From contig CAIOYC010000034.1 in assembly GCA_903862425.1 (NCBI GenBank), forward strand, positions 1 through 59,374: DNA of 59,374 nucleotides, read 5' to 3'. Position 1 is the first letter of the stretch; each line of letters starts with the position of its first letter. Below, in pieces: positions 25,404 to 34,519 of this stretch. The DNA comes from an uncultured Caulobacterales bacterium. Lineage in GTDB: Bacteria; Pseudomonadota; Alphaproteobacteria; Caulobacterales; Caulobacteraceae. A model generated the notes under the pieces. The model did no database searches, had not been told where the DNA came from, and saw nothing but the letters and a program-made list of their open reading frames with translations. The translations under genes and the position numbers were made by a program.

Positions 25404-26756
25404 ATGGCTGAGCAGAATAACAAGCGCCTGGACATCCTGGGGTTCTTCGTTCCGGCCCTGATCGGCGCCAGCATTGGCGGCGTGCGGATCCCCCACATTC
25501 TGTTCCCGCACCTGGATGAGCGGATCGACTCCGGACTCGTGGATGTGCTTTTCATCCTCCCGGCCATTGTCACCCTCCTGTCACTGCGCAAATTCATCCT
25601 GCGCTCGGGTCCGCTTTCGGTCATCGGCTTCAGCACAGCGATCTTTTTCACGCTGACCAGCATCGCCAACGTTATCGCCGCGCCAGATGCGAAAATTCTA
25701 ACCATCATCGGCAGCACGTCGTGTCTGATCATGTTCGTCGTCGGCTTCGGACGTTTCGGCGGTCGGATCACAACAGCGGAGTTCAGGATCTTCCTGACCG
25801 CCGTCTGCCTGGCGGGCAGCGCTTTCGTCGTGGTGCTTCTGACATTCGGGGGCGCCAGCCGCGCTGAAATCGGCGTAACCCAGATCCAGAGCGACTTCCT
25901 CGAGGTTGGGGGAATCCACCGGAACGGCGCCACTCTGGTGGCGCTAATCTCATTGTGTTCCGCCTTGGCGTTGATTTTAGGCGCCCGCAAAATAGATATT
26001 TTGACGACTGCGGTCGCGGGCGTGTCCATCGTTCTTGCCGGATATCTGATCTACGCTTTCCCGGGTAAAGGCGCCTGGCTCTCGGGCGGCATCATCATGG
26101 TAGCGACGGCCTTCATGGCCTATCTCTACAAGAGACGCTGGATGCTGATCGGTTTCGTCGCCGGCGGGGTCGTGCTGATTCCCGTCCTATTCAGGCGGAT
26201 CAGCGATTATCTGCTCGTCTATGGTCACGAGGCGAGCTCCACCACGCTCTCTGGCCGGACGATCCTGTGGGATGCCGCAAACAAGGGTGTGTTCGAGCAT
26301 GGCCGCTGGCCTTGGGGGTTCGGTTTCGATGGAGCCTATTCTTATTCGACGAACGTGATCGGCGGGCAACTCTACCACTTTCACAATGAGTTGGTGAACG
26401 CGTTCTTTTGTGGCGGTGTTATTGGCGTGGTTTTACTGTCGCTCTGGGTGATCACCTATCTCATCTACAGCTATGTCCTGATGATGCGGGCCCGTCGCGA
26501 CGGGGACAATCGCGCTATCGCCGCCTTTGGGGTGTTCATTGGCCTGCTGATCCTGTCGCGACTTTATTCAGACGTATCGCTTACGGCGTTGTGCGAGATT
26601 TTGCCGGCTTTCACGTTGATGGCGGCGATCCTCAACTACAAGGTCGGTGACCTGATGGCGTCGGCGCCGCGCGTCACTTTCCAAGCCAATACCCAACGGT
26701 TCCGTTCGCGGACTGGGCCGGCCGTGGCGAGCGTTCGGGGCGTTCGTCAAGGCTGA
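25404..26756 (+). CDS. O-antigen polymerase/ligase family membrane protein (Wzy/WaaL-like)
   Basis: A 450-residue protein with about 11 hydrophobic segments. The Wzy_C signature region is recognisable: LSGRTILWDAANKGVFEH, then PWGFGFDGAYSY, then LYHFHNELVNAFFCGGVIG, where the HFHNE cluster faces the periplasm in this family. Such proteins either polymerise repeat units or ligate polymer to lipid A; without a second candidate here, polymerase is a fair guess given the Wzx-like gene nearby. Base composition is slightly less GC-rich than neighbours, as is common in polysaccharide loci. Confidence 0.82.
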   Translation: MAEQNNKRLDILGFFVPALIGASIGGVRIPHILFPHLDERIDSGLVDVLFILPAIVTLLSLRKFILRSGPLSVIGFSTAIFFTLTSIANVIAAPDAKILTIIGSTSCLIMFVVGFGRFGGRITTAEFRIFLTAVCLAGSAFVVVLLTFGGASRAEIGVTQIQSDFLEVGGIHRNGATLVALISLCSALALILGARKIDILTTAVAGVSIVLAGYLIYAFPGKGAWLSGGIIMVATAFMAYLYKRRWMLIGFVAGGVVLIPVLFRRISDYLLVYGHEASSTTLSGRTILWDAANKGVFEHGRWPWGFGFDGAYSYSTNVIGGQLYHFHNELVNAFFCGGVIGVVLLSLWVITYLIYSYVLMMRARRDGDNRAIAAFGVFIGLLILSRLYSDVSLTALCEILPAFTLMAAILNYKVGDLMASAPRVTFQANTQRFRSRTGPAVASVRGVRQG

Positions 26757-26841
26757 AGGGGGAGAGCGACGTCCAGGCTCCGCCCGGACTGATCAGTTAT
26801 TGGGGCCGGCGGCGACGTCGACTTTCGGGGGTAGGGTAAAG

Positions 26842-28041
26842 ATGGCGAGCGGCCTGCGTTTCCTGTGGCTGACCAAGTACGATCCGTTAGACCCGGATAC
26901 GGGCGCGGCCAACTATTCCAATGGACTGATCCGATCGCTGGTCGCCGCGGGCGCAACCGGCACGTTGCTGGCCCATAGCCATGGCGCTCCGGCGACGCCG
27001 CCAGAGGGTCTGCGCGTCGTCCTTACTCCGCCGCCTACCATCCATCGCGGCTTCAGCCTGCTTTCTCCCCTGCAGAGCGACGCCTTCACTCTGTCGCGCA
27101 GCGGCATGGCGGATGGTTTGCGCGGAGAGCTGCGTACTGGCGGCTATGACGTGGTGGTCATCGACTATTTCGCCATGGGATGGGCGCTCGACACCATCCG
27201 CGCCCTGAAGCGCCAGGGCGTGAAGACGCCGCCCATCATCTACGCTTCGCACAATCACGAAATCACCGTGCGCAAGGGAGTAGCGGGCAAGGCGACTAAT
27301 CTCCTGCTGCGCCAGGTAATGAAGCTCGACGCCTTCAAGGCCACGCGCATGGAGCACGACCTGATGCGCGAGGCGGCGCTCATCGTCGCCAACACCCAGG
27401 ATGACGCCGATCTCTATGCCGCCGATGGCGCGAAGCAACCTATCCTGGTGCTCACCCCCGCTTATGACGGCGCCATCGTCGAGCCCAAGCCGATCACCGA
27501 AGGAACGCCTAAGCGGGTGATCCTGCTCGGCGCCTTCGAATGGATCGCCAAGCAGATGACCCTGCGCCATTTCCTCGACGCCGCCGAAGGTCCGTTTAAT
27601 GCCAAGGGCATCGAGCTGCTGATCGTCGGTAAGATGTCGGCGGCCTCGCGCGCGGAAGTGGCCCAGCGCTGGCCCTATTGCACCACGACCGGCCGCGTGC
27701 CGGATGTGAAGGACTATCTGAAGGATGCGCGGATTGGCGTCATGCCCGACGATGTGGGCGGCGGCTTCAAGCACAAGATCCTGTACTACGCCATGAACGG
27801 CCTGCCGATCGCCACCATTTCCAGCCAGGCGGCGGGCTTCCCCCTCGACCCCGACAAGGACATGCTCGGCGCGGAAACGATCGAAGGACTGGTCGACGCC
27901 ATCTGCGACAGCATCGACGACCTGCCGCGCCTGAACGGTATGAAGGATCGCGCCTTCGCTGCCTGCAGGGACCAGTTCGGCTGGGCCGAACGGGGCCAGA
28001 AGCTTTATGACGCCGCCCGCCGTCTAGCGGGATCGGCCTAG
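26842..28041 (+). CDS. GT-B glycosyltransferase
   Basis: A 399-residue protein starting at ATG 26842 after a GGTAAAG stretch; the upstream ATG at 26800 lacks supporting structure. The N-terminus LRFLWLTKYDPLDPDTGAANYSNGLIRSLVAAG matches the donor-face Rossmann opening of GT4-type enzymes. The C-terminal half has LLGAFEWIAKQMTLRHFLDA and LKDARIGVMPDDVGGGFKHKILYYAMNGLPI, with a glycine-rich nucleotide-sugar loop. The donor and acceptor cannot be inferred. It follows the polymerase gene and precedes a second glycosyltransferase by one base. Confidence 0.87.
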   Translation: MASGLRFLWLTKYDPLDPDTGAANYSNGLIRSLVAAGATGTLLAHSHGAPATPPEGLRVVLTPPPTIHRGFSLLSPLQSDAFTLSRSGMADGLRGELRTGGYDVVVIDYFAMGWALDTIRALKRQGVKTPPIIYASHNHEITVRKGVAGKATNLLLRQVMKLDAFKATRMEHDLMREAALIVANTQDDADLYAADGAKQPILVLTPAYDGAIVEPKPITEGTPKRVILLGAFEWIAKQMTLRHFLDAAEGPFNAKGIELLIVGKMSAASRAEVAQRWPYCTTTGRVPDVKDYLKDARIGVMPDDVGGGFKHKILYYAMNGLPIATISSQAAGFPLDPDKDMLGAETIEGLVDAICDSIDDLPRLNGMKDRAFAACRDQFGWAERGQKLYDAARRLAGSA

Positions 28042-28042
28042 G

Positions 28043-29209
28043 GTGCAGCGTCGCCTCATCTACGTCGATCCGGTTTCCGGGGGGCACCATGCGAGCCACC
28101 TCGCCTTCTACCTCGATCGCTGCGCCGTGCTCGGGGTCGAACTTCAGGCGGTCGCGCCGCGACAGGTCTGGGAACAGGCGCAGATCGAGCGAACGCGCCA
28201 GGGCGGCGGGCGCCTGCTCCGCGAGGAGAGCAGGTTGCCGACCGGCATCGGCGCCAAGCTCGACCTGCTGCGGGAAATCGGCGCGGCAGCGGACATGGCC
28301 GTCGGCGAGACGGCGTGGTTCTTTCCGGTGCTGGACGATTTCCTCATTTGTCTGATCCCGGCCAGTATGAGCGGCGTGGTCCGACGATGGTCTGGTGTGC
28401 TCTTTCGCGACGACTTCAACTATCCGCGGGACGAGTTGGCCCGGCCGGGCAAGATGACCCGATCTCTCATCCGCTATCTGGCCCTGGTCCTCACCCAATT
28501 CAGCTCGACGCCCGGGATCGGCACCCTGAGCCCCGTCTGGAAAGCTTGGCTGCCCCGGCGACCGACGTGGATCCCCGACGCCCTTTCCATTTCCGATCAG
28601 GCGGAGCCACCGACTGGTATCCTGACGCCGCGCCCTCGCAACGACGGCCGCACGCGGCTTTTGATGTTTGGCGCGATGGCGCCCCGCAAGGGGCTTGTGC
28701 CGATGTTGAAGGCGATTGCCTTGGCGCCTCCAGATCGTCTCGGCACGATCGATCTCCATATCGCGGGCAAGTTCCAGGACGAGACCATGCGCCGCGAGGT
28801 CGACGCGATTCTTGCCGACATCGAAAAGGCAGGCGTTCGGGTCTCCGTCGAAGACCGCTACCTCAGCAACGCCGAACTGGATGACGCCATCGCGGCGTGC
28901 GATCTCGTTCTGGCGCCTTACCAGAACCATATCGGCTCCTCAGGCGTGCTTGGTCAGGCCGCGCGGTTTGGTAAGCCAATCCTGGGCCAAAGCAGCTACC
29001 AGATCGGCGCGGAAATCCGCGCCTTCGGGCTCGGTGTCGAGGTGAACTCAAGCTCCGTGACCGCGTTGCGGGACGGCCTTTTAACATTGATGGCGGCTGA
29101 CCCGGCGACCTTCGAGCCGGGCCAGATGCGCCTGATGACCGTGCGCAATCGCGCGACGGCCGCCGTCGCGCTGGATGGTCTGATCACGCGCCTATGGACG
29201 GTGCGCTGA
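28043..29209 (+). CDS. GT-B glycosyltransferase (second)
   Basis: A 388-residue protein with a GTG start at 28043, just after the previous stop. It begins MQRRLIYVDPVSGGHHASHLAFYLDRC, where GGHHASH looks like the glycine/histidine-rich acceptor loop of GT4 enzymes. The C-terminal domain shows LLMFGAMAPRKGLVPMLKAI, then DLVLAPYQNHIGSSGVLGQAA, typical of the nucleotide-sugar-binding half. Donor unknown. It is coupled to the Wzx-like flippase gene one base downstream. Confidence 0.85.
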   Translation: MQRRLIYVDPVSGGHHASHLAFYLDRCAVLGVELQAVAPRQVWEQAQIERTRQGGGRLLREESRLPTGIGAKLDLLREIGAAADMAVGETAWFFPVLDDFLICLIPASMSGVVRRWSGVLFRDDFNYPRDELARPGKMTRSLIRYLALVLTQFSSTPGIGTLSPVWKAWLPRRPTWIPDALSISDQAEPPTGILTPRPRNDGRTRLLMFGAMAPRKGLVPMLKAIALAPPDRLGTIDLHIAGKFQDETMRREVDAILADIEKAGVRVSVEDRYLSNAELDDAIAACDLVLAPYQNHIGSSGVLGQAARFGKPILGQSSYQIGAEIRAFGLGVEVNSSSVTALRDGLLTLMAADPATFEPGQMRLMTVRNRATAAVALDGLITRLWTVR

Positions 29210-29210
29210 G

Positions 29211-30602
29211 ATGTCGGATACCGACGAACTCGAGGAACTGGCCTTGCCGCCCAGCCGGTGGCGGAGCGCGCTCGAGCGGGTGAAGGGACGCGGCCTCGCC
29301 CTCTCCACCGCCACCTCCATGCTCGGGCGAATCTTGAGTTCGCTATCGACGATCGTCGCCATGCCCATCGCGCTGAAGACCCTGGGTGAGGGGCGGTTCG
29401 GCGCCTTCCTGGTGCTGGCCGGTGTGGTCAACTGGATCAACCTCGGCGGGTTCGGCATCCCCTCCGCCCTTGGCAAGCTGATCGCCGCCGGCGGGGTCAG
29501 CGAGGAACGCAAGCGTCGGCTATTCGGCGGCGCCCTCGCCTATGGGACCGCATCGACCATTGTGTTCTCAACCGTCGTTCTGATGGGATTCATAGCCTGG
29601 GTTAGAACCCTTTATCCTCACAATCCAAGTTTACGCAGCGAGCTTGGCGAAGCGGGAGGACTGATGATCGTCCTCGTGGCGCTTCAGATCATCTTGCAGA
29701 TCTGCGAAGGCTTGCGGATCGGCGGCTTGCAGAATTACGTCCTGAATTTGGTTCGCATTGGCGGCAGCCTGTTCAGTTTCGCATGCCTGATCATCCTGCC
29801 GCCCATTCTGCCCAAGGTAATATCGTTCGTCATCGCGCTGAATGGCGGACTGCTGATCGGCGCCTTGTTCAACGCTATCCTCGTACTCAGGAACACTTGG
29901 CCGGACTTCGGTCATCTAAAGACGGACTGGAAGGAGATCCGCGCCCTTGCCGGCTCTGGATCGTCCTTTTTCATTATCGGCATCGGCTCTTTCTTTCAGA
30001 CCAACGTACCGACGCTTATCCTGTCCCTCATGTTTGGGACGGCGGCGAGCATCGATTTCGGACTCTATATCCGTCTGCTGTTCGTCCAGATGATTGGGCT
30101 CGGCATGTTCACCACACCCCTGTGGCCGGCTATCATCAACGCCAGGTCCCAGAAGGACGAACGGTGGCTGATCCGCAGCCTGACCAGCATCGGTCTGATC
30201 GTCACCGCCGGCGGCCTGTGCTCGTTCGTGGTGTTGTCCTTCGGCGGCTCGACCCTTCTGCGGCTCTGGTCGCACGTGATCGTCAAGGAGGGCCCGTGGT
30301 TCGGTGTCGCCTTCGGCTTCTACTTCCTCCAGATGGCCTGGTCGCACTACTGGACGACCGTGCTGATGGGCTTTGGCCGTGAGAAGATCGCCTCACGCGT
30401 GATCATCGCCGAGGCGGTGATGTTGGTTGGCATCGGCAGCGCGTTGGCCATCCGCTATGGGCCGCTCGGCATGATCATCGGGATGAATATAGGCTTCTTC
30501 CTGATGTCCGCCTGGCTGTTGCCATTCCTGGTCCTGCGCGGCCACGCGGCGGGCAAGCCTATTCGGGCCATGCTGACCCAAGCCTATCGGAGAGCCGCAT
30601 GA
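29211..30602 (+). CDS. Wzx-like polysaccharide flippase
   Basis: A 463-residue protein with about 12 hydrophobic segments after a polar 30-residue start. It belongs to the MVF/PST flippase group: ATSMLGRILSSLSTIVAMPIALKTLGEGRFGAFLVLAG in the first two helices is typical of Wzx proteins. Wzx moves undecaprenyl-linked repeat units to the periplasmic face for polymerisation. Together with the Wzy-like protein this indicates a Wzx/Wzy-type route. It overlaps the acyltransferase gene by four bases. Confidence 0.88.
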   Translation: MSDTDELEELALPPSRWRSALERVKGRGLALSTATSMLGRILSSLSTIVAMPIALKTLGEGRFGAFLVLAGVVNWINLGGFGIPSALGKLIAAGGVSEERKRRLFGGALAYGTASTIVFSTVVLMGFIAWVRTLYPHNPSLRSELGEAGGLMIVLVALQIILQICEGLRIGGLQNYVLNLVRIGGSLFSFACLIILPPILPKVISFVIALNGGLLIGALFNAILVLRNTWPDFGHLKTDWKEIRALAGSGSSFFIIGIGSFFQTNVPTLILSLMFGTAASIDFGLYIRLLFVQMIGLGMFTTPLWPAIINARSQKDERWLIRSLTSIGLIVTAGGLCSFVVLSFGGSTLLRLWSHVIVKEGPWFGVAFGFYFLQMAWSHYWTTVLMGFGREKIASRVIIAEAVMLVGIGSALAIRYGPLGMIIGMNIGFFLMSAWLLPFLVLRGHAAGKPIRAMLTQAYRRAA

Positions 30603-31144
30603 AGGCCTTGGCGCGCCGCTATCTCTTTGGCCTCTATTCGCTGGTTCTGGCGATCGTGCCAAATCTGCCTTCGCAGCGCCTGCGCAAGCTCATCCTGCGC
30701 GGCGTGTTTCGAATGAAGATGGACCCCAAGGCCGTCATGTATCTGGGGTGCCATCTGCGCGCGCCGCACAAGATCTTCATCGGCGCCGGGACCTCGGTCG
30801 GCGACCATGTCACCCTCGACGGGCGGGCAGGCCTGACAATCGGGCGTAACGTGAACATTAGCACCGAGGCCATGTTCTGGACCGCTCAGCACGACTATAA
30901 CGATCCGGATTTCACCACCGTCTACAGGCCCATCGTGGTGAGCGACTATGCCTGGATCGGACCACGCGTGATCGTGCTGCCGGGCAGCCATATTGCCGAG
31001 GGCGTGGTGGTCGCGGGCGGATCCCTGCTGCGAGGCAAGACCGAACCCTATGGCCTCTATGCAGGCACGCCGGCTAAGCGCATCGGCGAACGGTCCAGGG
31101 ACGTTCGCTACGTACCGTCGGCCAACTATACGCCCTTCATCTAA
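30599..31144 (+). CDS. Hexapeptide-repeat acyltransferase (left-handed beta-helix)
   Basis: A 181-residue protein. Residues about 50-165 carry [LIV]-G-x4 hexapeptide repeats (e.g. IFIGAGTSVGDHVTLDGRAGLTIG, and WIGPRVIVLPGSHIAEGVVVAGGSLL), the WcaF/NodL/maltose-acetyltransferase type. FWTAQHDYND holds the catalytic histidine region. It probably O-acetylates a sugar of the surface polymer. It is the last gene of the polysaccharide run. The N-terminal 30 residues are amphipathic (YLFGLYSLVLAIVPNLPS), which may help it sit on the membrane. Confidence 0.88.
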   Translation: MKALARRYLFGLYSLVLAIVPNLPSQRLRKLILRGVFRMKMDPKAVMYLGCHLRAPHKIFIGAGTSVGDHVTLDGRAGLTIGRNVNISTEAMFWTAQHDYNDPDFTTVYRPIVVSDYAWIGPRVIVLPGSHIAEGVVVAGGSLLRGKTEPYGLYAGTPAKRIGERSRDVRYVPSANYTPFI

Positions 31145-31159
31145 GACACGGCGAGACGG

Positions 31160-31801
31160 TCAGCGGCCGTCGGCTCCGAGCGCGGCGAAGGTCGCAATCA
31201 TCTGGCTGACGACCTCGGCCGCGCCCACGGGCCGGTCGCCTGGGCCTTCGAGCAGTCCGTCCGCCTCGAGCATCACAAGCCCGTGCAGGGTGGACCAGAT
31301 CCAAACCGCAATGGCCTGAACCCGCTCAGGCGGCGCGGACTCGGCGACGCCCGCGACGAGCAATTCGAACGAGGCGCGCGACGCGTCGTGCAATGGCGCG
31401 TCGTCGGCCGTGGGCACCAGTTGCGAGGCGAACATCAGCCGGTAGACGCCTCGATTGGTGCGGCCGAACTCCAGATAGGCCAGGGCGGCGGCGAGAAACC
31501 GGCCATGCCCCTCGGCGGCGGCCTGCGCCGCCTCCATCGCCTCGCGGAAGCGCACGAACCCATCGGCCGCCACCGCCGCGAGAAGCGCCTCGCGGTTGGC
31601 GAAGTGGCGATAGGGCGCCGGCTGGGACACGCCGAGCCGCACGGCCAGCGACTTCAGCGTGATGTCCTCGGGCCGGCTCGTCTCCAAGGCCTCGCGCGCC
31701 GCCGCGATCAGGGCCGCACGCAGATCGCCGTGATGATAGGCCGCCTGGCTCTTGGTGACCGGCTCGGCTTCCGCGACTGCAACAGAGGGCTTACGCGACA
31801 T
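31160..31801 (-). CDS. TetR-family transcriptional regulator
   Basis: A 213-residue TetR regulator. Residues about 20-65 give the helix-turn-helix (AYHHGDLRAALIAAAREAL, then ITLKSLAVRLGVSQPAPYRHFANREALLAA). The C-terminal domain resembles the TetR_C_33/WHG group (FGRTNRGVYRLMFASQL). It is divergent from the carotenoid oxygenase gene, with a perfect palindrome between them, and probably represses that gene. It is convergent with the polysaccharide locus, 15 bases away. Confidence 0.93.
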   Translation of the reverse strand: MSRKPSVAVAEAEPVTKSQAAYHHGDLRAALIAAAREALETSRPEDITLKSLAVRLGVSQPAPYRHFANREALLAAVAADGFVRFREAMEAAQAAAEGHGRFLAAALAYLEFGRTNRGVYRLMFASQLVPTADDAPLHDASRASFELLVAGVAESAPPERVQAIAVWIWSTLHGLVMLEADGLLEGPGDRPVGAAEVVSQMIATFAALGADGR

Positions 31802-31823
31802 GTAATGACCTATAACTTTTCAC

Positions 31824-31865
31824 TTGACGGCCGCCGCGTCCCCGTGATGTGATTGATCATCACAT
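31824..31865 (+). promoter_or_regulatory. Promoter and operator ATGTGAT-N5-ATCACAT for the carotenoid oxygenase
   Basis: A perfect 7-base inverted repeat with a 5-base spacer lies at 31847-31865. A TTGACG at 31824-31829 would be a -35 element, placing the -10 inside the left operator arm after 17-18 bases. A repressor bound there would block RNA polymerase. The neighbouring divergent TetR is the natural candidate. Confidence 0.6.
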
Positions 31866-31882
31866 AAAGAGGAGCCGCCGCC

Positions 31883-33265
31883 GTGTCTACCGCCGAACTG
31901 CTCGAACGTCCCGCCGTCCAGCCTGCGGCTGCACGCTACAACCCCTATCTGGAAGGCAATTTCGCTCCGGTCGTGAGCGAGACCACCGCTTTCGACCTGC
32001 CGGTGAAGGGGCGGATCCCTGAGGAACTGATCGGCCGCTTCCTGCGCATCGGCCCCAATCCTGTCGGCCCCCAGGATCCGGCCACCTATCATTGGTTCAC
32101 CGGCACGGGCATGGCCCATGGCCTGCGTCTGAATGGTGGCCGGGCGGAGTGGTATCGCAACCGCTTCATCGTCAACGACCACGATGCCCCTGCCCTCGGC
32201 CGCCCCAACCTGCCCGGCCCGCGCAACGGCTTTGGCGGCGGCAACGCCAACACGAACATCATCGACATGGGCGGACGCACCTTCGCCATCGTCGAGGCCG
32301 GCGGCCTGCCGGTGGAGCTGACCTATGGGCTGGAAAGCGTCGCGCCCTCGCGTCTCGACGGCACGCTCCCCCACGGTTTCACCGCCCACCCCAAGGTCGA
32401 TAGCCTCACCGGCGAACTGCATGCCCTCACCTACCAACCGGGCCTGCAGGCGATCAGCTATGTCACGGTGGACAAGGCGGGCCATGCCCGCGTGGTGGCG
32501 GACATCCCCGCCCCGCACTGCCCCATGATCCACGACACCGCCTTCACCGCGCGCTTCGCCATCATCCTCGATCTACCGGTCCATTTCGACATGACCCTGC
32601 TCGGCAAGGGCGGCTTTCCCTTCGGCTGGGACGACAAGATGACGCCGCGCATCGGTCTTCTACCGCGTTCGGGCGATCTGACCGGCCTGCGCTGGATCGA
32701 GGCGCCGTCCTGCTACGTCTTCCACGTCATGAACGCCTTCGACGACGGCGACCAGGTGGTCATGGATGTGGTGCGTCACCCGAAAATGTTCGCCAACGAG
32801 ATGCGCGGGCCGAGCGAGGGACGCCCCTATCTGGTGCGCTGGCGCATCGACCTCGCCACGGGTGGGCTCAGCGAGACGACCCTCGACGAACGCGGCCTGG
32901 AATTCCCCCGCTTCAATGACGCCCGTGCCGGACAGTCTTACCGCTTCGGCTACACAGTGGCCGCGGGCGAGGTGATGCAGGAGTTCGGCTCCATCCATAA
33001 GCACGACGTGGAGAAGGGCGTGAACCTGACGCACGAGGCCGGAGCCGGCCGGCAGATGCTGGAGCCGGTCTTCATCGCCCGCGACGGCGGCGCCGCCGAA
33101 GACGACGGCTGGATCATGGCCTATGTCTACGACGCCAATCGCGACGCCTCCGACGTCGTGATCATCGATGCCCAGGATTTCGAGGCGCCGCCGGTGGCCA
33201 CTATCGCCCTGCCGGTGCGCGTGCCCTTCGGCTTCCACGGCAACTGGATCGCCGATCCGGCCTGA
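31883..33265 (+). CDS. Carotenoid oxygenase family protein (RPE65/lignostilbene dioxygenase-like)
   Basis: A 460-residue beta-propeller oxygenase with a GTG start. The four iron-binding histidines are all visible: His169 (FTAHPKVD), His217 (MIHDTAF), His281 (FHVMNAF) and His452 (GFHGNW). Members cleave carotenoid polyenes or stilbene-type double bonds such as lignostilbene. Bacterial members near single TetR regulators are often stilbenoid or phenylpropanoid cleavers, but substrate cannot be assigned here. No carotenoid synthesis gene is in the window. Confidence 0.93.
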   Translation: MSTAELLERPAVQPAAARYNPYLEGNFAPVVSETTAFDLPVKGRIPEELIGRFLRIGPNPVGPQDPATYHWFTGTGMAHGLRLNGGRAEWYRNRFIVNDHDAPALGRPNLPGPRNGFGGGNANTNIIDMGGRTFAIVEAGGLPVELTYGLESVAPSRLDGTLPHGFTAHPKVDSLTGELHALTYQPGLQAISYVTVDKAGHARVVADIPAPHCPMIHDTAFTARFAIILDLPVHFDMTLLGKGGFPFGWDDKMTPRIGLLPRSGDLTGLRWIEAPSCYVFHVMNAFDDGDQVVMDVVRHPKMFANEMRGPSEGRPYLVRWRIDLATGGLSETTLDERGLEFPRFNDARAGQSYRFGYTVAAGEVMQEFGSIHKHDVEKGVNLTHEAGAGRQMLEPVFIARDGGAAEDDGWIMAYVYDANRDASDVVIIDAQDFEAPPVATIALPVRVPFGFHGNWIADPA

Positions 33266-33316
33266 CCGTACACCCCTCCAAACAGTACCCATCCGCCCAA
33301 TCCAAAGGAGGCTGTC

Positions 33317-33895
33317 ATGAACGGCCTTGGCTATACGCTTCGCTCTTTCGGCAGCGATCTCGCCTCGATGATCCTGTTCCTGGTGGTGTTCCTGGCGACC
33401 AGGAACATCGTCCTGGCGACCGGCGCCGGCATCCTGCTCGGCGTCGGGCAGGTGGTGTGGTGTCTGGTGCGCAAAGAGACGATCGGCATGCTCCAGTGGG
33501 CCGGGCTGGGGCTGGTCCTGACATTCGGGATCGCCACCCTGCTCACCGGCGATCCACGCTTCATCATGTTCAAGCCCACGGCGATCCACCTGATCCTTGG
33601 CGCTGTCATGCTGAAAAAGGGCTGGATGCTGCGCTATGCTTCCCCGGATGTGCGCGGACCGGCGACGCCGTTGTTGAACCGGTTCGGCTATGTCTGGGCC
33701 GGACTCATGTTCCTCACCGCAGCGTTGAACCTGATCCTGGTATTCACCGTCGATCCGCTCACCTGGGCGATCTTCAACGCCTGGTTCTCGCCGGTCTCGT
33801 TGATCGCCCTGTTCGCGGTGCAGAACGTCTACATGCGCAGCAAAGCCGCCGAACGCCACTACGACCTGACGGCCGGAACGCCCCCCGCGCCCTAG
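33317..33895 (+). CDS. Septation protein IspZ/YciB-like inner-membrane protein
   Basis: A 192-residue membrane protein with about five helices and a strong AAAGGAGG ribosome site. The IspZ/YciB pattern is present: FKPTAIHLILGAVMLKKGWMLRYASPDVRG in the middle (compare F-K-P-T-I), then NRFGYVWAGLMFLTAALNLILVF and LTWAIFNAWFSPVSLIALFAVQNVYM. YciB family proteins affect envelope integrity and intracellular septation. A hairpin at 33933-33958 follows the gene. Confidence 0.85.
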   Translation: MNGLGYTLRSFGSDLASMILFLVVFLATRNIVLATGAGILLGVGQVVWCLVRKETIGMLQWAGLGLVLTFGIATLLTGDPRFIMFKPTAIHLILGAVMLKKGWMLRYASPDVRGPATPLLNRFGYVWAGLMFLTAALNLILVFTVDPLTWAIFNAWFSPVSLIALFAVQNVYMRSKAAERHYDLTAGTPPAP

Positions 33896-33932
33896 CCCGA
33901 TTTTGCAAGAAGCCTTCCCAAGGCAGCCTGTC

Positions 33933-33958
33933 GGCCTCTCCGCCCGCGCGGAGGGGCC
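33933..33958. terminator. Hairpin between convergent genes
   Basis: GGCCTCTCCGC, loop CCGC, GCGGAGGGGCC with one mismatch, lying between the YciB gene and the convergent 33973 gene. Only a weak T-rich stretch follows on the plus strand, so termination is possible but not certain. Confidence 0.45.
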
Positions 33959-33972
33959 GCTTTCCGTTCCGC

Positions 33973-34386
33973 TCAGTTGATCAGGTCGATCTCGCGCCGC
34001 GACGCCACGATGGTGACGATGAATCCGGCCAGCACGTCGAGCAGCACCATGGAGGTCAGCAGGAAGAAGGCGGAGGTGGCGAAGGCGCGGAACAGCAGGA
34101 ACTCGATCAGGCAGGCGATGAACAGGACCATCGACAGCGAGTGGTTGATGATGGCGATGCGCCGGCTGGTGGTGGACTTCAGAAGCTCGATGAACAGGAT
34201 CACCAGCGACAGGAAAATGACGGCGTCACCCATGCCCACCGACCATCGCCCACCTGAGGCCATGGGCACGCTCAGCACCTGGGCGCTCATGCGCACACCG
34301 GCGTCGGTGGCGCCGAACCCGTAGGCCAGGGCCATGAAGTTGTAGAACAGCACCGGCAGGATCAGCAGCGGCAGAGCGGCGAACAT
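33973..34386 (-). CDS. Four-helix membrane protein, unknown function
   Basis: A 137-residue protein with hydrophobic segments at about residues 4-24, 52-70, 80-100 and 106-128. Notable strings are LPVLFYNFMALAYGFGATDAG and FLSLVILFIELLKSTTSRR, then a C-terminal ASRREIDLIN. It resembles a small integral-membrane protein widespread in alphaproteobacteria, but I cannot name a family with confidence. It is convergent with the YciB gene. The candidate sRNA lies upstream on the same strand. Confidence 0.7.
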   Translation of the reverse strand: MFAALPLLILPVLFYNFMALAYGFGATDAGVRMSAQVLSVPMASGGRWSVGMGDAVIFLSLVILFIELLKSTTSRRIAIINHSLSMVLFIACLIEFLLFRAFATSAFFLLTSMVLLDVLAGFIVTIVASRREIDLIN

Positions 34387-34519
34387 CGGCTTCCCTCTCC
34401 CCCGAACGGGACAACGACGTGGATATGCCCAAGGTTCATGGAAAGGGTTAACGGCGCAAGCCCACTCGCGCGCAACGCTATACTGGTAGCCGCGTCACCG
34501 GACCGCCTGACCGCCAGCC

